The notes below the pieces were generated by a model that saw only the letters and a program-made list of their open reading frames with translations, did not search any database and was not told where the DNA came from. DNA of 7,078 nt from an uncultured Chloroflexota bacterium (lineage in GTDB: Bacteria > Chloroflexota > Dehalococcoidia > UBA3495): positions 1 through 7,078 of the forward strand of contig CAJWBT010000119.1 in the NCBI GenBank assembly GCA_913020235.1, read 5' to 3'. Positions 1 to 4,832 of this stretch are shown one piece after another (within the stretch, counting starts at the first letter, position 1; each line of letters starts with the position of its first letter). The position numbers were made by a program, and so were the translations under genes.

Positions 1-475
1 CAGAGAAGCCCATGGAGGTTATGGACATGGCAAGGGCCTTCCGGCGGATGAACCATTGATTGACCGCAGCCATGACCCCGTGGCTGAAGCCGGAGTGTAT
101 ACCTAGAGAAAGAACACCGACGTACACGAAAAGGAACGTGGCAAAGCTGTGAGTAGTGGCCAGGAGAATAAACCCCAGACCGGCCACAACGCCGCCGATG
201 GCTATCATCGTCCGGGGTCCCAGGCGGTCCACCAGGTACCCGGCGGCAGGCCCGACAACTCCGCCTTCCAAATGTCCCAGACCGTACACCAGTGAGGTGG
301 CCGCTCGGCTCAGGCCAAAGTCACGGGTTACGGGAAGGAAGTACATTGAGAAGCCAAAAAAGTAGGTGCCATCCTGCAGCGCACTTATCACGCTGCCCGC
401 CGCCACAATCCACCAGCCATAGAACACCTTGCGACGTGTTCTGGTACCGCTGGTGTCCGTTGGCCTATCCCCCAT
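1..475 (-). CDS. MFS transporter, N-terminal part (gene runs off the left edge)
   Basis: The 158 visible residues are the N-terminal part of a 12-TM major facilitator permease in the inner membrane. After a charged, cytoplasmic N-terminus (residues 1-18) comes GWWIVAAGS (20-28), the typical start of TM1 in the oxalate/formate- and monocarboxylate-type MFS branch. The MFS loop 2-3 signature is at 79-88 (GYLVDRLGPR), with the conserved Asp83, Arg84, Gly86 and Arg88. TM segments follow at about 90-107 and 112-130, and the cut comes in the next helix. The ATG at 475 was chosen because the MFS homology begins soon after it; a GGAAGG lies 12 nt upstream, a rather long spacing. The substrate cannot be told from this half. 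In this branch, small organic acids are usual, so that is only a family-level guess. A candidate promoter and hairpin leader lie just upstream. It faces the same way as the lipoprotein gene but is separated from it by 296 bp. Confidence 0.9.
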   Translation of the reverse strand, partial: MGDRPTDTSGTRTRRKVFYGWWIVAAGSVISALQDGTYFFGFSMYFLPVTRDFGLSRAATSLVYGLGHLEGGVVGPAAGYLVDRLGPRTMIAIGGVVAGLGFILLATTHSFATFLFVYVGVLSLGIHSGFSHGVMAAVNQWFIRRKALAMSITSMGFS

Positions 476-492
476 GTAAGCTCATTACCTTC

Positions 493-519
493 CCGGCCCG
501 AAGGCCAACAGCCATTATA
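493..519 (-). promoter_or_regulatory. Candidate promoter -10 and hairpin leader of the MFS gene
   Basis: On the minus strand a perfect TATAAT occupies 519-514, about 40 nt before the MFS start codon. No good -35 box is seen at the usual 16-18 nt, so the site may rely on an activator or may be chance. Just downstream, 508-493 form a 6-bp stem (two outer G-U pairs) closed by a UUCG tetraloop (GGCC-TTCG-GGCC core). With the expected start near 507, the transcript would begin at this hairpin, which could stabilise the 5' end. The Shine-Dalgarno-like GGAAGG follows the hairpin directly. Confidence 0.4.
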
Positions 520-771
520 ACCGGTACCCTCCTCACAAAGGGCCGGGACCTTCCCAGACTGCGAACAAGCGAGCGGTACGCTCTGAGCCGCTGCGGAGGC
601 TTTGGAAATACCAAGCTGATGCCTGGTTCTCGCTAGGCGGCATCGGCGGTCCCTCCGTCGGTTCGAACGTGCGTTAGGGGGAAGCTCTTAAAGCCGTATC
701 TTCCAGGTTCCCAAGTGGTAGCGGAAGGTCGTTGCTTATCTGGGTTTAATCAGCGGTGGTGGGCACGGTAG
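520..771. other. Gene-free stretch between lipoprotein gene and MFS promoter
   Basis: No coding potential was found here. The plus-strand frame that spans part of it has no ribosome site and overlaps the real MFS gene antisense. The only structure noted is an inverted repeat GATGCC (618-623) / GGCATC (639-644) with 15 nt between the arms, and a small GAGCG/CGCTC hairpin near 572-584. A GGTTCGAA at about 660 looks like a tRNA T-loop, but no stems form on either strand. No convincing terminator follows the lipoprotein gene. Confidence 0.5.
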
Positions 772-1260
772 CTATGCAGGACTGGAATCCACTTCAGATC
801 GCATTAAGCAGCCTATCCTGGCGTAGGCTGATTCAATCGGGATGACTGGAAGGGTGCGTTCGAAGACTCGCCACTCCGAGTGGGGTGGGCCGTCAGAGTC
901 CGATGCCGTAACTGACCACGCGCCGTTGCCCAGGTAGCTGTCCTGCCATACATAGCCGCGCCCATAGTATTCGGTCCAGCAGTTGTGTTGCACTACGGCC
1001 ACCCCCGCCACGTCTTCACAGCCGAGCAGGTAAGTAATACATGGCTGGGAAGCAATCCTCGGCCGGGAAACAAGACCCGACCCTGTTCTGATTACGCCAG
1101 TCGTTTCCCATGTGACCCCGGCCAGCCACGTTTTGACAACCGCGATGGCCTCCCCGTCGGCGAACGTCGGCACGTCTGCTGTGGGCGCCGGAGTTGCTGC
1201 TGGCCCGCACGCCACGACGGCTAGGGTCAGAAAGCCGATCAATGTCAGCACCGGTCGCAT
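772..1260 (-). CDS. Putative secreted lipoprotein, unknown function
   Basis: A 162-residue protein of unknown function. Residues 1-18 form a lipoprotein signal peptide: Arg2, a hydrophobic stretch LTLIGFLTLAVV, then a lipobox VVAC with the lipidated Cys at 18. A Pro/Thr/Ala-rich linker (20-33) would tether the mature domain outside the membrane. The domain starts with an Ala-rich helix (about 35-48) and is otherwise Trp/Tyr/Gly-rich and probably beta. Four further Cys (74, 81, 94, 151) could form disulfides, consistent with an extracytoplasmic location. The C-terminal part (GAWSV... EWRVFERTLPVIP) resembles the 'W-x-V ... W-x-V-x-E' ending of small uncharacterised lipoproteins I have seen in Chloroflexota; this is recollection, not a search. 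A GAGGGGG lies about 9 nt before the ATG, supporting the start. It is monocistronic as far as can be seen. Confidence 0.8.
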   Translation of the reverse strand: MRPVLTLIGFLTLAVVACGPAATPAPTADVPTFADGEAIAVVKTWLAGVTWETTGVIRTGSGLVSRPRIASQPCITYLLGCEDVAGVAVVQHNCWTEYYGRGYVWQDSYLGNGAWSVTASDSDGPPHSEWRVFERTLPVIPIESAYARIGCLMRSEVDSSPA

Positions 1261-1315
1261 AACGAACGCCCCCTCGTGGCGAGTACTGGCTCCTTCCGAA
1301 GGGTAGAGTAAGCTC

Positions 1316-1402
1316 GGACGAAAGGAGCAGATGTGTCCCAGTCAGAAAACATTAAGGCCACGGTTGCCGAGGAGCGGAGCGAGCAGACTCGCTCCTTCGT
1401 CC
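1316..1402 (+). repeat. Overlapping inverted repeats, possible alternative RNA folds
   Basis: GGACGAAAGGAGC (1316-1328) is the reverse complement of GCTCCTTCGTCC (1391-1402) apart from one extra A. The right arm also shares bases with a perfect 8-bp hairpin GGAGCGAG-CAGA-CTCGCTCC (1376-1395). The two pairings are mutually exclusive, and the outer one would bury the AAAGGAG before the GTG at 1333. No U-tract follows either stem, so this is not an ordinary terminator. It also lies in the leader of the minus-strand lipoprotein gene, where the same folds could form. Confidence 0.5.
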
Positions 1403-1422
1403 GCATGGTGAAAGCGCCCTAA
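1333..1422 (+). CDS. Possible 29-residue small ORF (GTG start)
   Basis: A short frame opens at a GTG preceded by a strong AAAGGAG with 5-nt spacing and ends with TAA 29 codons later. The predicted peptide is polar (SQSENIKATVAEERSEQT, then RSFVRMVKAP), mixed-charge and has no recognisable domain. Its last 4 nt overlap the stop of the convergent Lys-rich gene. Its ribosome site lies inside one arm of an inverted repeat (1316-1328 with 1391-1402), and an 8-bp hairpin (1376-1395) sits within the coding part, so if it is translated, RNA folding could control it. It might instead be a leader peptide, a remnant N-terminus, or chance. Call it doubtful. Confidence 0.3.
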   Translation: MSQSENIKATVAEERSEQTRSFVRMVKAP

Positions 1423-1526
1423 ATCTTCTTTTCCTTTTTCAATTTGCGTTTTTCCTTTAGAGTATGTTTTGCCAGTGTCTGTTGTTCCTTTTTGGCTTTA
1501 TCTTTTTTGCCACCCTTATCACCCAT
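1419..1526 (-). CDS. Small Lys-rich protein, 35 residues
   Basis: A 35-residue, extremely basic peptide with 14 Lys and almost no hydrophobic residues, beginning MGDKGGKKDKAKK and ending LKEKRKLKKEKKI. Very similar short openings (MGDKxxKKDKxKK) occur in small uncharacterised proteins scattered across bacteria; this is from memory of the family and not a search. It is likely disordered and may bind nucleic acid, but no function is established. The start at 1526 is set by a strong AAAGGAG 8 nt upstream. A longer in-frame extension upstream exists but looks non-coding (Arg/Ser/Pro-rich, no ribosome site), so the short form is preferred. An extended -10 (TGGTAGAAT, minus strand 1639-1631) about 100 nt upstream is a possible promoter. 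Confidence 0.75.
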   Translation of the reverse strand: MGDKGGKKDKAKKEQQTLAKHTLKEKRKLKKEKKI

Positions 1527-1630
1527 TACTCTTTCTCCTTTGCATCGGGATTCTTCGGAATGTTGAGGTGGACCCAGTCGGTTGGGCCGGATTTGGGCGA
1601 TGTCAAGCGAGAGTCCTGCCGTCTCGCCGC

Positions 1631-1639
1631 ATTCTACCA
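1631..1639 (-). promoter_or_regulatory. Candidate extended -10 for the Lys-rich small gene
   Basis: TGGTAGAAT on the minus strand fits the TGn-TATAAT extended -10 with one mismatch. No clear -35 is present, which is tolerated for extended -10 promoters. The leader would be about 98 nt. A perfect TTGACA lies further downstream on the same strand (near 1607-1602), but no -10 is found at the right distance from it. Confidence 0.25.
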
Positions 1640-1825
1640 CTGCTTTTCTGGGTGCCCTGCCGCTCCAGAGAGTTGCAGATGACCGGCGTGGGGTCCGTGA
1701 TCTGCTGATTTTTTGCCGTGTCAGTTCCGTTGACCGGGTATTTGGTATGTTAGTAGCGAGTGATCGGAATCGGCGCTCCTTTGCTATCGATGACGGCATC
1801 GGTCTGGGCCGAGCTAGAGGAATCA

Positions 1826-2341
1826 ATGAACACAATGGATTTCGTGACATTAGGGGTGGCAATCTACGCAGCCCTAGCTGCCACCATCGTAGGATGCTGG
1901 ACGGCCTATGGAGTTTGGAGAGACCGCTCGTCTATGAAGATCGACGTGAGGTTTGGCTACGTCATAGCGGCGGGCGGACATCCGTACCTGAAGGTTTCGC
2001 CAGATGTCGTACCCGAAGAGATATTTGAGGAGAACACTCGTCTAGTTATTACTGCTCGAAATACTGGGCGCAGGCCGATTCACCTCAGTGGGGGCGGATT
2101 GCGATACAAAGATGGAACACAAACCGGGTTCATGGGGGAAGGACTTGGTAAGACGTTCCCTTTGAGTCTTGATGAGGGGAAGAGCGGCGACACATGGAGC
2201 TATCTGAGCCGTACACGGAAAAGGTTAATACGGGAGGGGATCAAGCCCCCTATTTGGGCTTACTTCCAAACAGAAGCTGGAAGAACCTACAAATCCAAGG
2301 TCTCGAAGAAGATCGTGAAGGTGTTGTTGGCTGATAGTTGA
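1826..2341 (+). CDS. Single-TM membrane-anchored protein, unknown function
   Basis: A 171-residue protein that I do not recognise. An N-terminal TM helix at about 8-30 (VTLGVAIYAALAATIVGCWTA) is followed by a positively charged edge (WRDRSSMK), which suggests the C-terminal domain is cytoplasmic. The rest looks beta-rich: FGYVIAAGG, then LVITARNTGRRPIHLSGGGL, a pattern typical of small Ig-like sandwich domains in uncharacterised bacterial proteins. The end is basic (SKVSKKIVKVLL). A longer frame begins at 1760, but the ATG at 1826 has a GAGG 5 nt upstream and puts the TM helix at the N-terminus, so it is chosen. Base composition is visibly less G+C-rich than the enzyme gene at the right edge. 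The next gene on the same strand starts 417 bp downstream, so an operon is unlikely. Confidence 0.75.
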   Translation: MNTMDFVTLGVAIYAALAATIVGCWTAYGVWRDRSSMKIDVRFGYVIAAGGHPYLKVSPDVVPEEIFEENTRLVITARNTGRRPIHLSGGGLRYKDGTQTGFMGEGLGKTFPLSLDEGKSGDTWSYLSRTRKRLIREGIKPPIWAYFQTEAGRTYKSKVSKKIVKVLLADS

Positions 2342-2417
2342 AGACCACCCTAAGAAGGCGTGAGCGCAACTGCCATTCAGACTCCGCGCGCCCGGTACCC
2401 TCCACCAGAAGAGGATA

Positions 2418-2442
2418 GCCGGGAGCGGGACCCGTTTCCGGC
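2418..2442 (+). repeat. 11-bp hairpin downstream of the 1826-2341 gene
   Basis: GCCGGGAGCGG pairs with CCGTTTCCGGC through 11 consecutive pairs (two G-U) around a 3-nt loop, 77 nt after the stop codon. No U-tract follows, so it is not a classical intrinsic terminator. It may protect the 3' end of the transcript or may act as a Rho-dependent pause site. Confidence 0.45.
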
Positions 2443-2612
2443 CGTCCGCGTGGCGCTCCGGACAAGTACCACCTATACCAATAGCCTTTATCCAGAGGCG
2501 CGCCGTCCACCTGAGAGCCGGGCTGTAGGTATATAAGCCTGGCTCCTAAGTTTTGGCCAACTGCTGGGTTCCACCTCAGATACCCCAAGTGAGTGGGGCG
2601 CCTGAGCGAATC

Positions 2613-2662
2613 GGATGCCATTTGACGTGCTCGGGATGCCGTTCTATAGTTCGAGGCATCCC
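2613..2662. promoter_or_regulatory. Spaced GGATGCC motifs, candidate operator
   Basis: GGATGCC occurs at 2613-2619 and 2634-2640, and its reverse complement GGCATCC at 2655-2661, each start 21 bp from the last, that is, on the same face of the helix. The second and third copies are part of a perfect 8-bp inverted repeat, GGGATGCC / GGCATCCC, with a 14-nt spacer. It lies about 100-145 bp upstream of the membrane-protein gene at 2759. An activator or repressor site is plausible but unproven; it could also be an RNA hairpin. Confidence 0.35.
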
Positions 2663-2758
2663 ACAGGATCACGTGGTTTGGGGAGTCTATTTGATCTGGG
2701 AGTTTCCTGTAAACTAGAGCAGGAGAACCTGGGACAGGCCGAACATGGGAGGGATGCA

Positions 2759-3235
2759 ATGGTTTATGTCTTCAGGCGTCACATACCCTGGATTACCACA
2801 TTATTCGTCGGGTTGACTCTGGTGGCCGCTGGCTTGTTTTTCATTATCGAGGGCCTTAATACTAGGGATGAAGTAAAGCAGCAGCTGGTCGACGAGCAGA
2901 TCACCACCACCGAAGACTCGGCCATCCCCGGAGTCCCAGTGAACAGTGCTGCCACCGCAAAGGCGCAGGCCGACGCTATCAAGTCTCACACACTGGGCCG
3001 GTGGGGACCCTATTCCCAGTTGGACCGGGAAGACCCCAGGCGGGCGTCCACTATCGACGGAGTCGCTCTGAGGACGGCCTTGAATCTAGCCGTGGTTGGG
3101 TTCGGGGTGACCGATCTCGTGATCGGAGCTGGAGTCATCATCCTGATAGCCGGAGTGGCCAGCGTGGCGCTGGGGGCTCCAACTGTTTACTACATGGCGG
3201 GTTTGGTGGTGCCGCGCGTAGACCGTCAGCGATGA
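2759..3235 (+). CDS. Small membrane protein of the type often misnamed 'aromatic ring-opening dioxygenase LigA'
   Basis: A 158-residue membrane protein. A TM helix spans about 11-32 (ITTLFVGLTLVAAGLFFIIEG), and a second hydrophobic region lies at about 107-140, followed by a weaker one at 141-151. Between them is a soluble loop with the pattern that recurs in this family: a V-x-E-x-I-T-T-x-E-D-x-x-I-PG-like stretch at about 44-58, AATAKAQADAIKSH (64-77), then QLDREDPRRAS (87-97) and LRTALNLAVVGFGVTDLVIG (104-123). Proteins with this layout are often labelled LigA in databases, but no dioxygenase residues are present and the function is unknown. The ATG at 2759 has GGAGG 6 nt upstream; the longer frame starting at 2615 adds non-protein-like sequence. 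It is convergent with the next gene, with 75 bp between them and no clear terminator. Confidence 0.75.
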   Translation: MVYVFRRHIPWITTLFVGLTLVAAGLFFIIEGLNTRDEVKQQLVDEQITTTEDSAIPGVPVNSAATAKAQADAIKSHTLGRWGPYSQLDREDPRRASTIDGVALRTALNLAVVGFGVTDLVIGAGVIILIAGVASVALGAPTVYYMAGLVVPRVDRQR

Positions 3236-3310
3236 CGCGACCGCGACAATAGGGCTGTAGCAAGACCACAGGAGCAGGACTCTTGCCAAGCCGCCTGTCC
3301 ATGGTCCGGG

Positions 3311-3814
3311 TCAGCTAGGAATTCCGGCTATCCAACACCCCAGCCCGCTCCATCGCCTGATTCTGTCCGCTAGATCTTTGGCAGCGCTTGAGTTCTCGTC
3401 CCTGAACAACATAAGTGCTTTGCCTGACGTCGTTACTATCTCTACGCGGTACTCAGAAACGTATTCCGAATCCCGGAAACTAACACGAACCTCCGACACA
3501 GACAGTCTTGAGATGCTTTTGGTCCTTAACCACCAGAGGAAGATCGGAATGAAGCCTCGAGTCACGGTTATGGAATCGGAATAGGTATTGAAAGTTACGG
3601 TCGTAGTCGCGCCCGCCATCCCGATTCCTAGCGCACCGAAAATCAAAAGGACCGAGATTATAAGGGCTCCACCTATTCCCCATTCCCCGGATGCGATTTT
3701 GTAGAGCGAGAACGAGATAAGCAATGCCGCCGCCAGAAGCATGATCCAGCCCGTTAAGAGCACCCACCGCTTTCTAAACACTATCTTCTGATCAGTGTCT
3801 TGACTGTCCCGCAT
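3311..3814 (-). CDS. Two-TM protein with possible bacterial PH-like domain
   Basis: A 167-residue protein. A polar N-terminus (MRDSQDTDQKIVFRKRW) leads into a TM hairpin at about 17-38 and 48-69. The rest is a beta-rich cytoplasmic domain (about 72-155): TVTFNTYSDSITVTRG, IPIFLWWLRTKSISRLSV, VSEYRVEIVTTSGKALMLF, then a closing helix (SSAAKDLADRIRRWSG). This strand order with a C-terminal helix resembles bacterial PH (bPH/YdbS-like) domains that follow a TM hairpin, so that is the best guess; there is no enzyme motif. The ATG at 3814 was chosen because AGGAG lies 8 nt upstream; a GTG at 3841 has no such site. A G-rich stretch that fits a quadruplex pattern lies 38-60 nt upstream, on the opposite strand. 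Confidence 0.7.
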   Translation of the reverse strand: MRDSQDTDQKIVFRKRWVLLTGWIMLLAAALLISFSLYKIASGEWGIGGALIISVLLIFGALGIGMAGATTTVTFNTYSDSITVTRGFIPIFLWWLRTKSISRLSVSEVRVSFRDSEYVSEYRVEIVTTSGKALMLFRDENSSAAKDLADRIRRWSGLGCWIAGIPS

Positions 3815-3851
3815 GGGGCAAGCTCCTGAGATTGGCCCCACCGGTTGGACT

Positions 3852-3874
3852 GGGTTGGGGCGATATTGGGCGGG
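3852..3874 (+). other. Putative G-quadruplex motif upstream of the 3814 gene
   Basis: Four G tracts (GGG, GGGG, GGG, GGG) are separated by loops of 2, 7 and 1 nt, which fits the G3+N1-7 rule. The G-rich strand is the template strand for the minus-strand gene that starts at 3814, in its presumed promoter or leader region. A role in regulation is possible but is inference only. Confidence 0.4.
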
Positions 3875-3933
3875 TTACCACGTGGACCCGGACGATGGGC
3901 GGGCGGTTACGGTGCGGTGGGACTAAATCCGAA

Positions 3934-3958
3934 CCCAAGGTTATGGTACACCCTTGGG
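3934..3958 (-). terminator. Inverted repeat after the AhpD-like gene, weak terminator candidate
   Basis: CCCAAGG and CCTTGGG form a 7-bp stem with an 11-nt loop, 57 nt beyond the stop of the minus-strand AhpD-like gene. On the minus strand the following bases (TTCGGATTTAG) are only slightly T-rich, so termination efficiency is doubtful. It could instead be an operator for the gene that starts at 3814. Confidence 0.3.
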
Positions 3959-4014
3959 ACATTACTCTCTCGGCCTCCACACCATAGCGGGCTGACGAAG
4001 GGGGCAATCTATGA

Positions 4015-4410
4015 TCAGTCCTGCAGGGCCTCGTCCAGCCTGATTTGGTAGCCGTTGGCCAGGCCGTTGGTCTCGTTGGCCATTCCCACCACCGCTATCA
4101 ACTCTCCGAACATGTCGTCCGTCATCCCCTTCTGCCGGGCTGCGGCCGTGTGGGAACGGATGCAGTATTGGCAGTTGTTGGTGGCGCTGACAGCAATGTA
4201 GATCATTTCCTTCATTAGCGGGTCCAACGCGCCCGGAGCCATCACGTCTTTTAGGCTTTCCCAGGTACGCTTCAGCGTGGGTGGATGGTGCGCCAGGAAC
4301 TTCCAGAAGTTGTTCACATCCTCGACGTCGCGAGTGAGCTTGATGTCGTCGTAGACTTCCCGAACGGACGGCTGGGCATCGTCATATTCGACTGGTTGCA
4401 GTTGGGCCAT
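4015..4410 (-). CDS. AhpD-like / carboxymuconolactone decarboxylase family protein
   Basis: A 131-residue, all-helical cytoplasmic protein of the CMD/AhpD superfamily, which reduces peroxides or acts as a thiol-disulfide partner. The active-site pattern is complete: Glu68, then 11 residues, Cys80-Gln-Tyr-Cys83, then Ser-His87, with the same spacing as Glu118, Cys130, Cys133 and His137 of Mycobacterium AhpD. The second helix pair (GMTDDMFGELIAVVGMANETNGLANG) is also typical. Two ATGs are in frame; the first (4416) abuts GGAGG with no spacing, whereas the second (4410) has it 6 nt upstream, so 4410 is used. Cys is present at both redox positions, so this is not a selenoprotein even though tRNA-Sec lies nearby. 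It is not an operon with trxA: a terminator and about 240 bp separate them. The exact substrate is unknown; it might be a peroxidase partner or a decarboxylase-like protein. Confidence 0.88.
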   Translation of the reverse strand: MAQLQPVEYDDAQPSVREVYDDIKLTRDVEDVNNFWKFLAHHPPTLKRTWESLKDVMAPGALDPLMKEMIYIAVSATNNCQYCIRSHTAAARQKGMTDDMFGELIAVVGMANETNGLANGYQIRLDEALQD

Positions 4411-4484
4411 GTTCATCCTCCGATACGATTCAGTTCTTGGCTAAGTTGTTGACGGGTTCTAGCATCGAGCAAGATTAGGACAGC

Positions 4485-4617
4485 ATGAGGCCCGAGAGAC
4501 CAGAAATGGGCCAAGATCGCCGCCGTCACGGCAGGGGTGACGATTGGCGAGTGGATTGAGCAAGCGATAGAAGAGAAAGTAGAGCGAGCAAGCATGGAGG
4601 CAAGTAACGAGCGCTAA
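4485..4617 (+). pseudogene. Frameshifted remnant of a small RHH-like protein (candidate)
   Basis: The frame 4489-4617 encodes WAKIAAVTAGVTIGEWIEQ, then AIEEKVERASMEASNER, which resembles the two-helix C-terminal half of small ribbon-helix-helix/CopG-type DNA-binding proteins (G-V-S/T-x-x-E-W/F-I-x-x-A-I-x-x-K-x-E). It has no start of its own and is preceded by a TGA. An ATG at 4485 with an AGGA 4 nt upstream opens the neighbouring frame (MRPERPE); removing one A from the run at 4504-4506 would join the two into a 43-residue protein. It is the only plus-strand coding signal between two minus-strand genes. It could be a decayed antitoxin or regulator gene, or a sequencing or assembly error in a live gene. 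Confidence 0.35.
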
Positions 4618-4651
4618 TCAGCAGTCGCTGCGGCAGATAGCCGCCGAGCGT

Positions 4652-4689
4652 TAACAAACAAACAGAAACGCCACTGTTGCCGGTGGCGT
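4652..4689 (-). terminator. Rho-independent terminator of trxA-selC
   Basis: Read on the minus strand, ACGCCAC (4689-4683) pairs perfectly with GTGGCGT (4674-4668) around an 8-nt loop and runs into TTCTGTTTGTTTGTT (4667-4653). This is a standard intrinsic terminator placed 29 nt beyond the encoded CCA of the tRNA gene, and it would end the trxA-selC transcript. The plus-strand reading has no U-tract. Confidence 0.8.
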
Positions 4690-4717
4690 CTCCTGATGAT
4701 TTCGTGCCTAACATTGT

Positions 4718-4814
4718 TGGCGGGAGTGCGAGGGAGTCGAACCCACCTACCCCGCTCATCACGAGGCATAACGGATTTGAAGTCCGCAAGGGCCACCGGG
4801 CCCCATCCACTCCC
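4718..4814 (-). tRNA. selC: tRNA-Sec (anticodon UCA), CCA encoded
   Basis: This is the selenocysteine tRNA, charged with Ser and converted to Sec by SelA, which SelB brings to UGA codons followed by a SECIS hairpin. Hallmarks read on the minus strand: total length 97 nt with CCA encoded; acceptor GGGAGTG/CACTCCC with G discriminator; a 6-bp D-stem (GGGGCC/GGCCCT) with a 4-nt loop, peculiar to tRNA-Sec; anticodon arm GCGGA-CTTCAAA-TCCGT with anticodon TCA; a long variable arm (CCTCGT-GATGA-GCGGGG); and the T-loop TTCGACT, as in E. coli selC. Two oddities lie at the acceptor/T-stem junction: the eighth acceptor position is G opposite G, and the T-stem has one U-U. These may be tolerated, or the molecule may be weak. 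It starts 18 nt after the trxA stop codon and is followed by a terminator. Confidence 0.9.
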
Positions 4815-4832
4815 CCAATTGGAGCGGGCCGG

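Larger units (their letters stand above)
2342..2758. other. 417-bp gene-free stretch with hairpins
   Basis: No believable gene was found. The long minus-strand frame here starts at a TTG without a ribosome site, overlaps the ends of both flanking genes, and encodes a Pro/Arg-rich sequence without any domain. The stretch does hold a strong hairpin (2418-2442) and a set of spaced GATGCC motifs (2613-2662), each listed separately. No standard promoter for the downstream gene was identified with confidence. Confidence 0.6.

Noticed and set aside
655..680. T-loop-like GGTTCGAA suggesting a tRNA gene
   Set aside because: No T-stem, acceptor or anticodon arm can be formed on either strand around it.
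1419..1862. 147-codon version of the Lys-rich small gene
   Set aside because: The upstream part is Arg/Ser/Pro-rich with no domain and overlaps the start of the 1826 gene; a strong ribosome site supports the 35-codon form starting at 1526.
2250..2759. 169-codon minus-strand frame filling the gap before the 2759 gene
   Set aside because: It starts at a TTG without a ribosome site, overlaps the 3' end of one plus-strand gene and the start of another, and has no domain or credible composition.
3260..3286. GCAAGA/TCTTGC inverted repeat between the convergent genes as a terminator
   Set aside because: The stem is only 6 bp with a 15-nt loop and no U-tract on either strand.
4015..4410. AhpD-like protein as a selenoprotein (UxxC forms are known in the family)
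   Set aside because: Both active-site positions are encoded as Cys (Cys80, Cys83) with no internal TGA.
4486..4488. In-frame TGA before the RHH-like segment as a possible selenocysteine codon, given the nearby tRNA-Sec
   Set aside because: The flanking peptide has no redox motif (no UxxC or CxxU), no start codon in that frame, and no obvious SECIS hairpin just after it; a frameshifted remnant explains it better.
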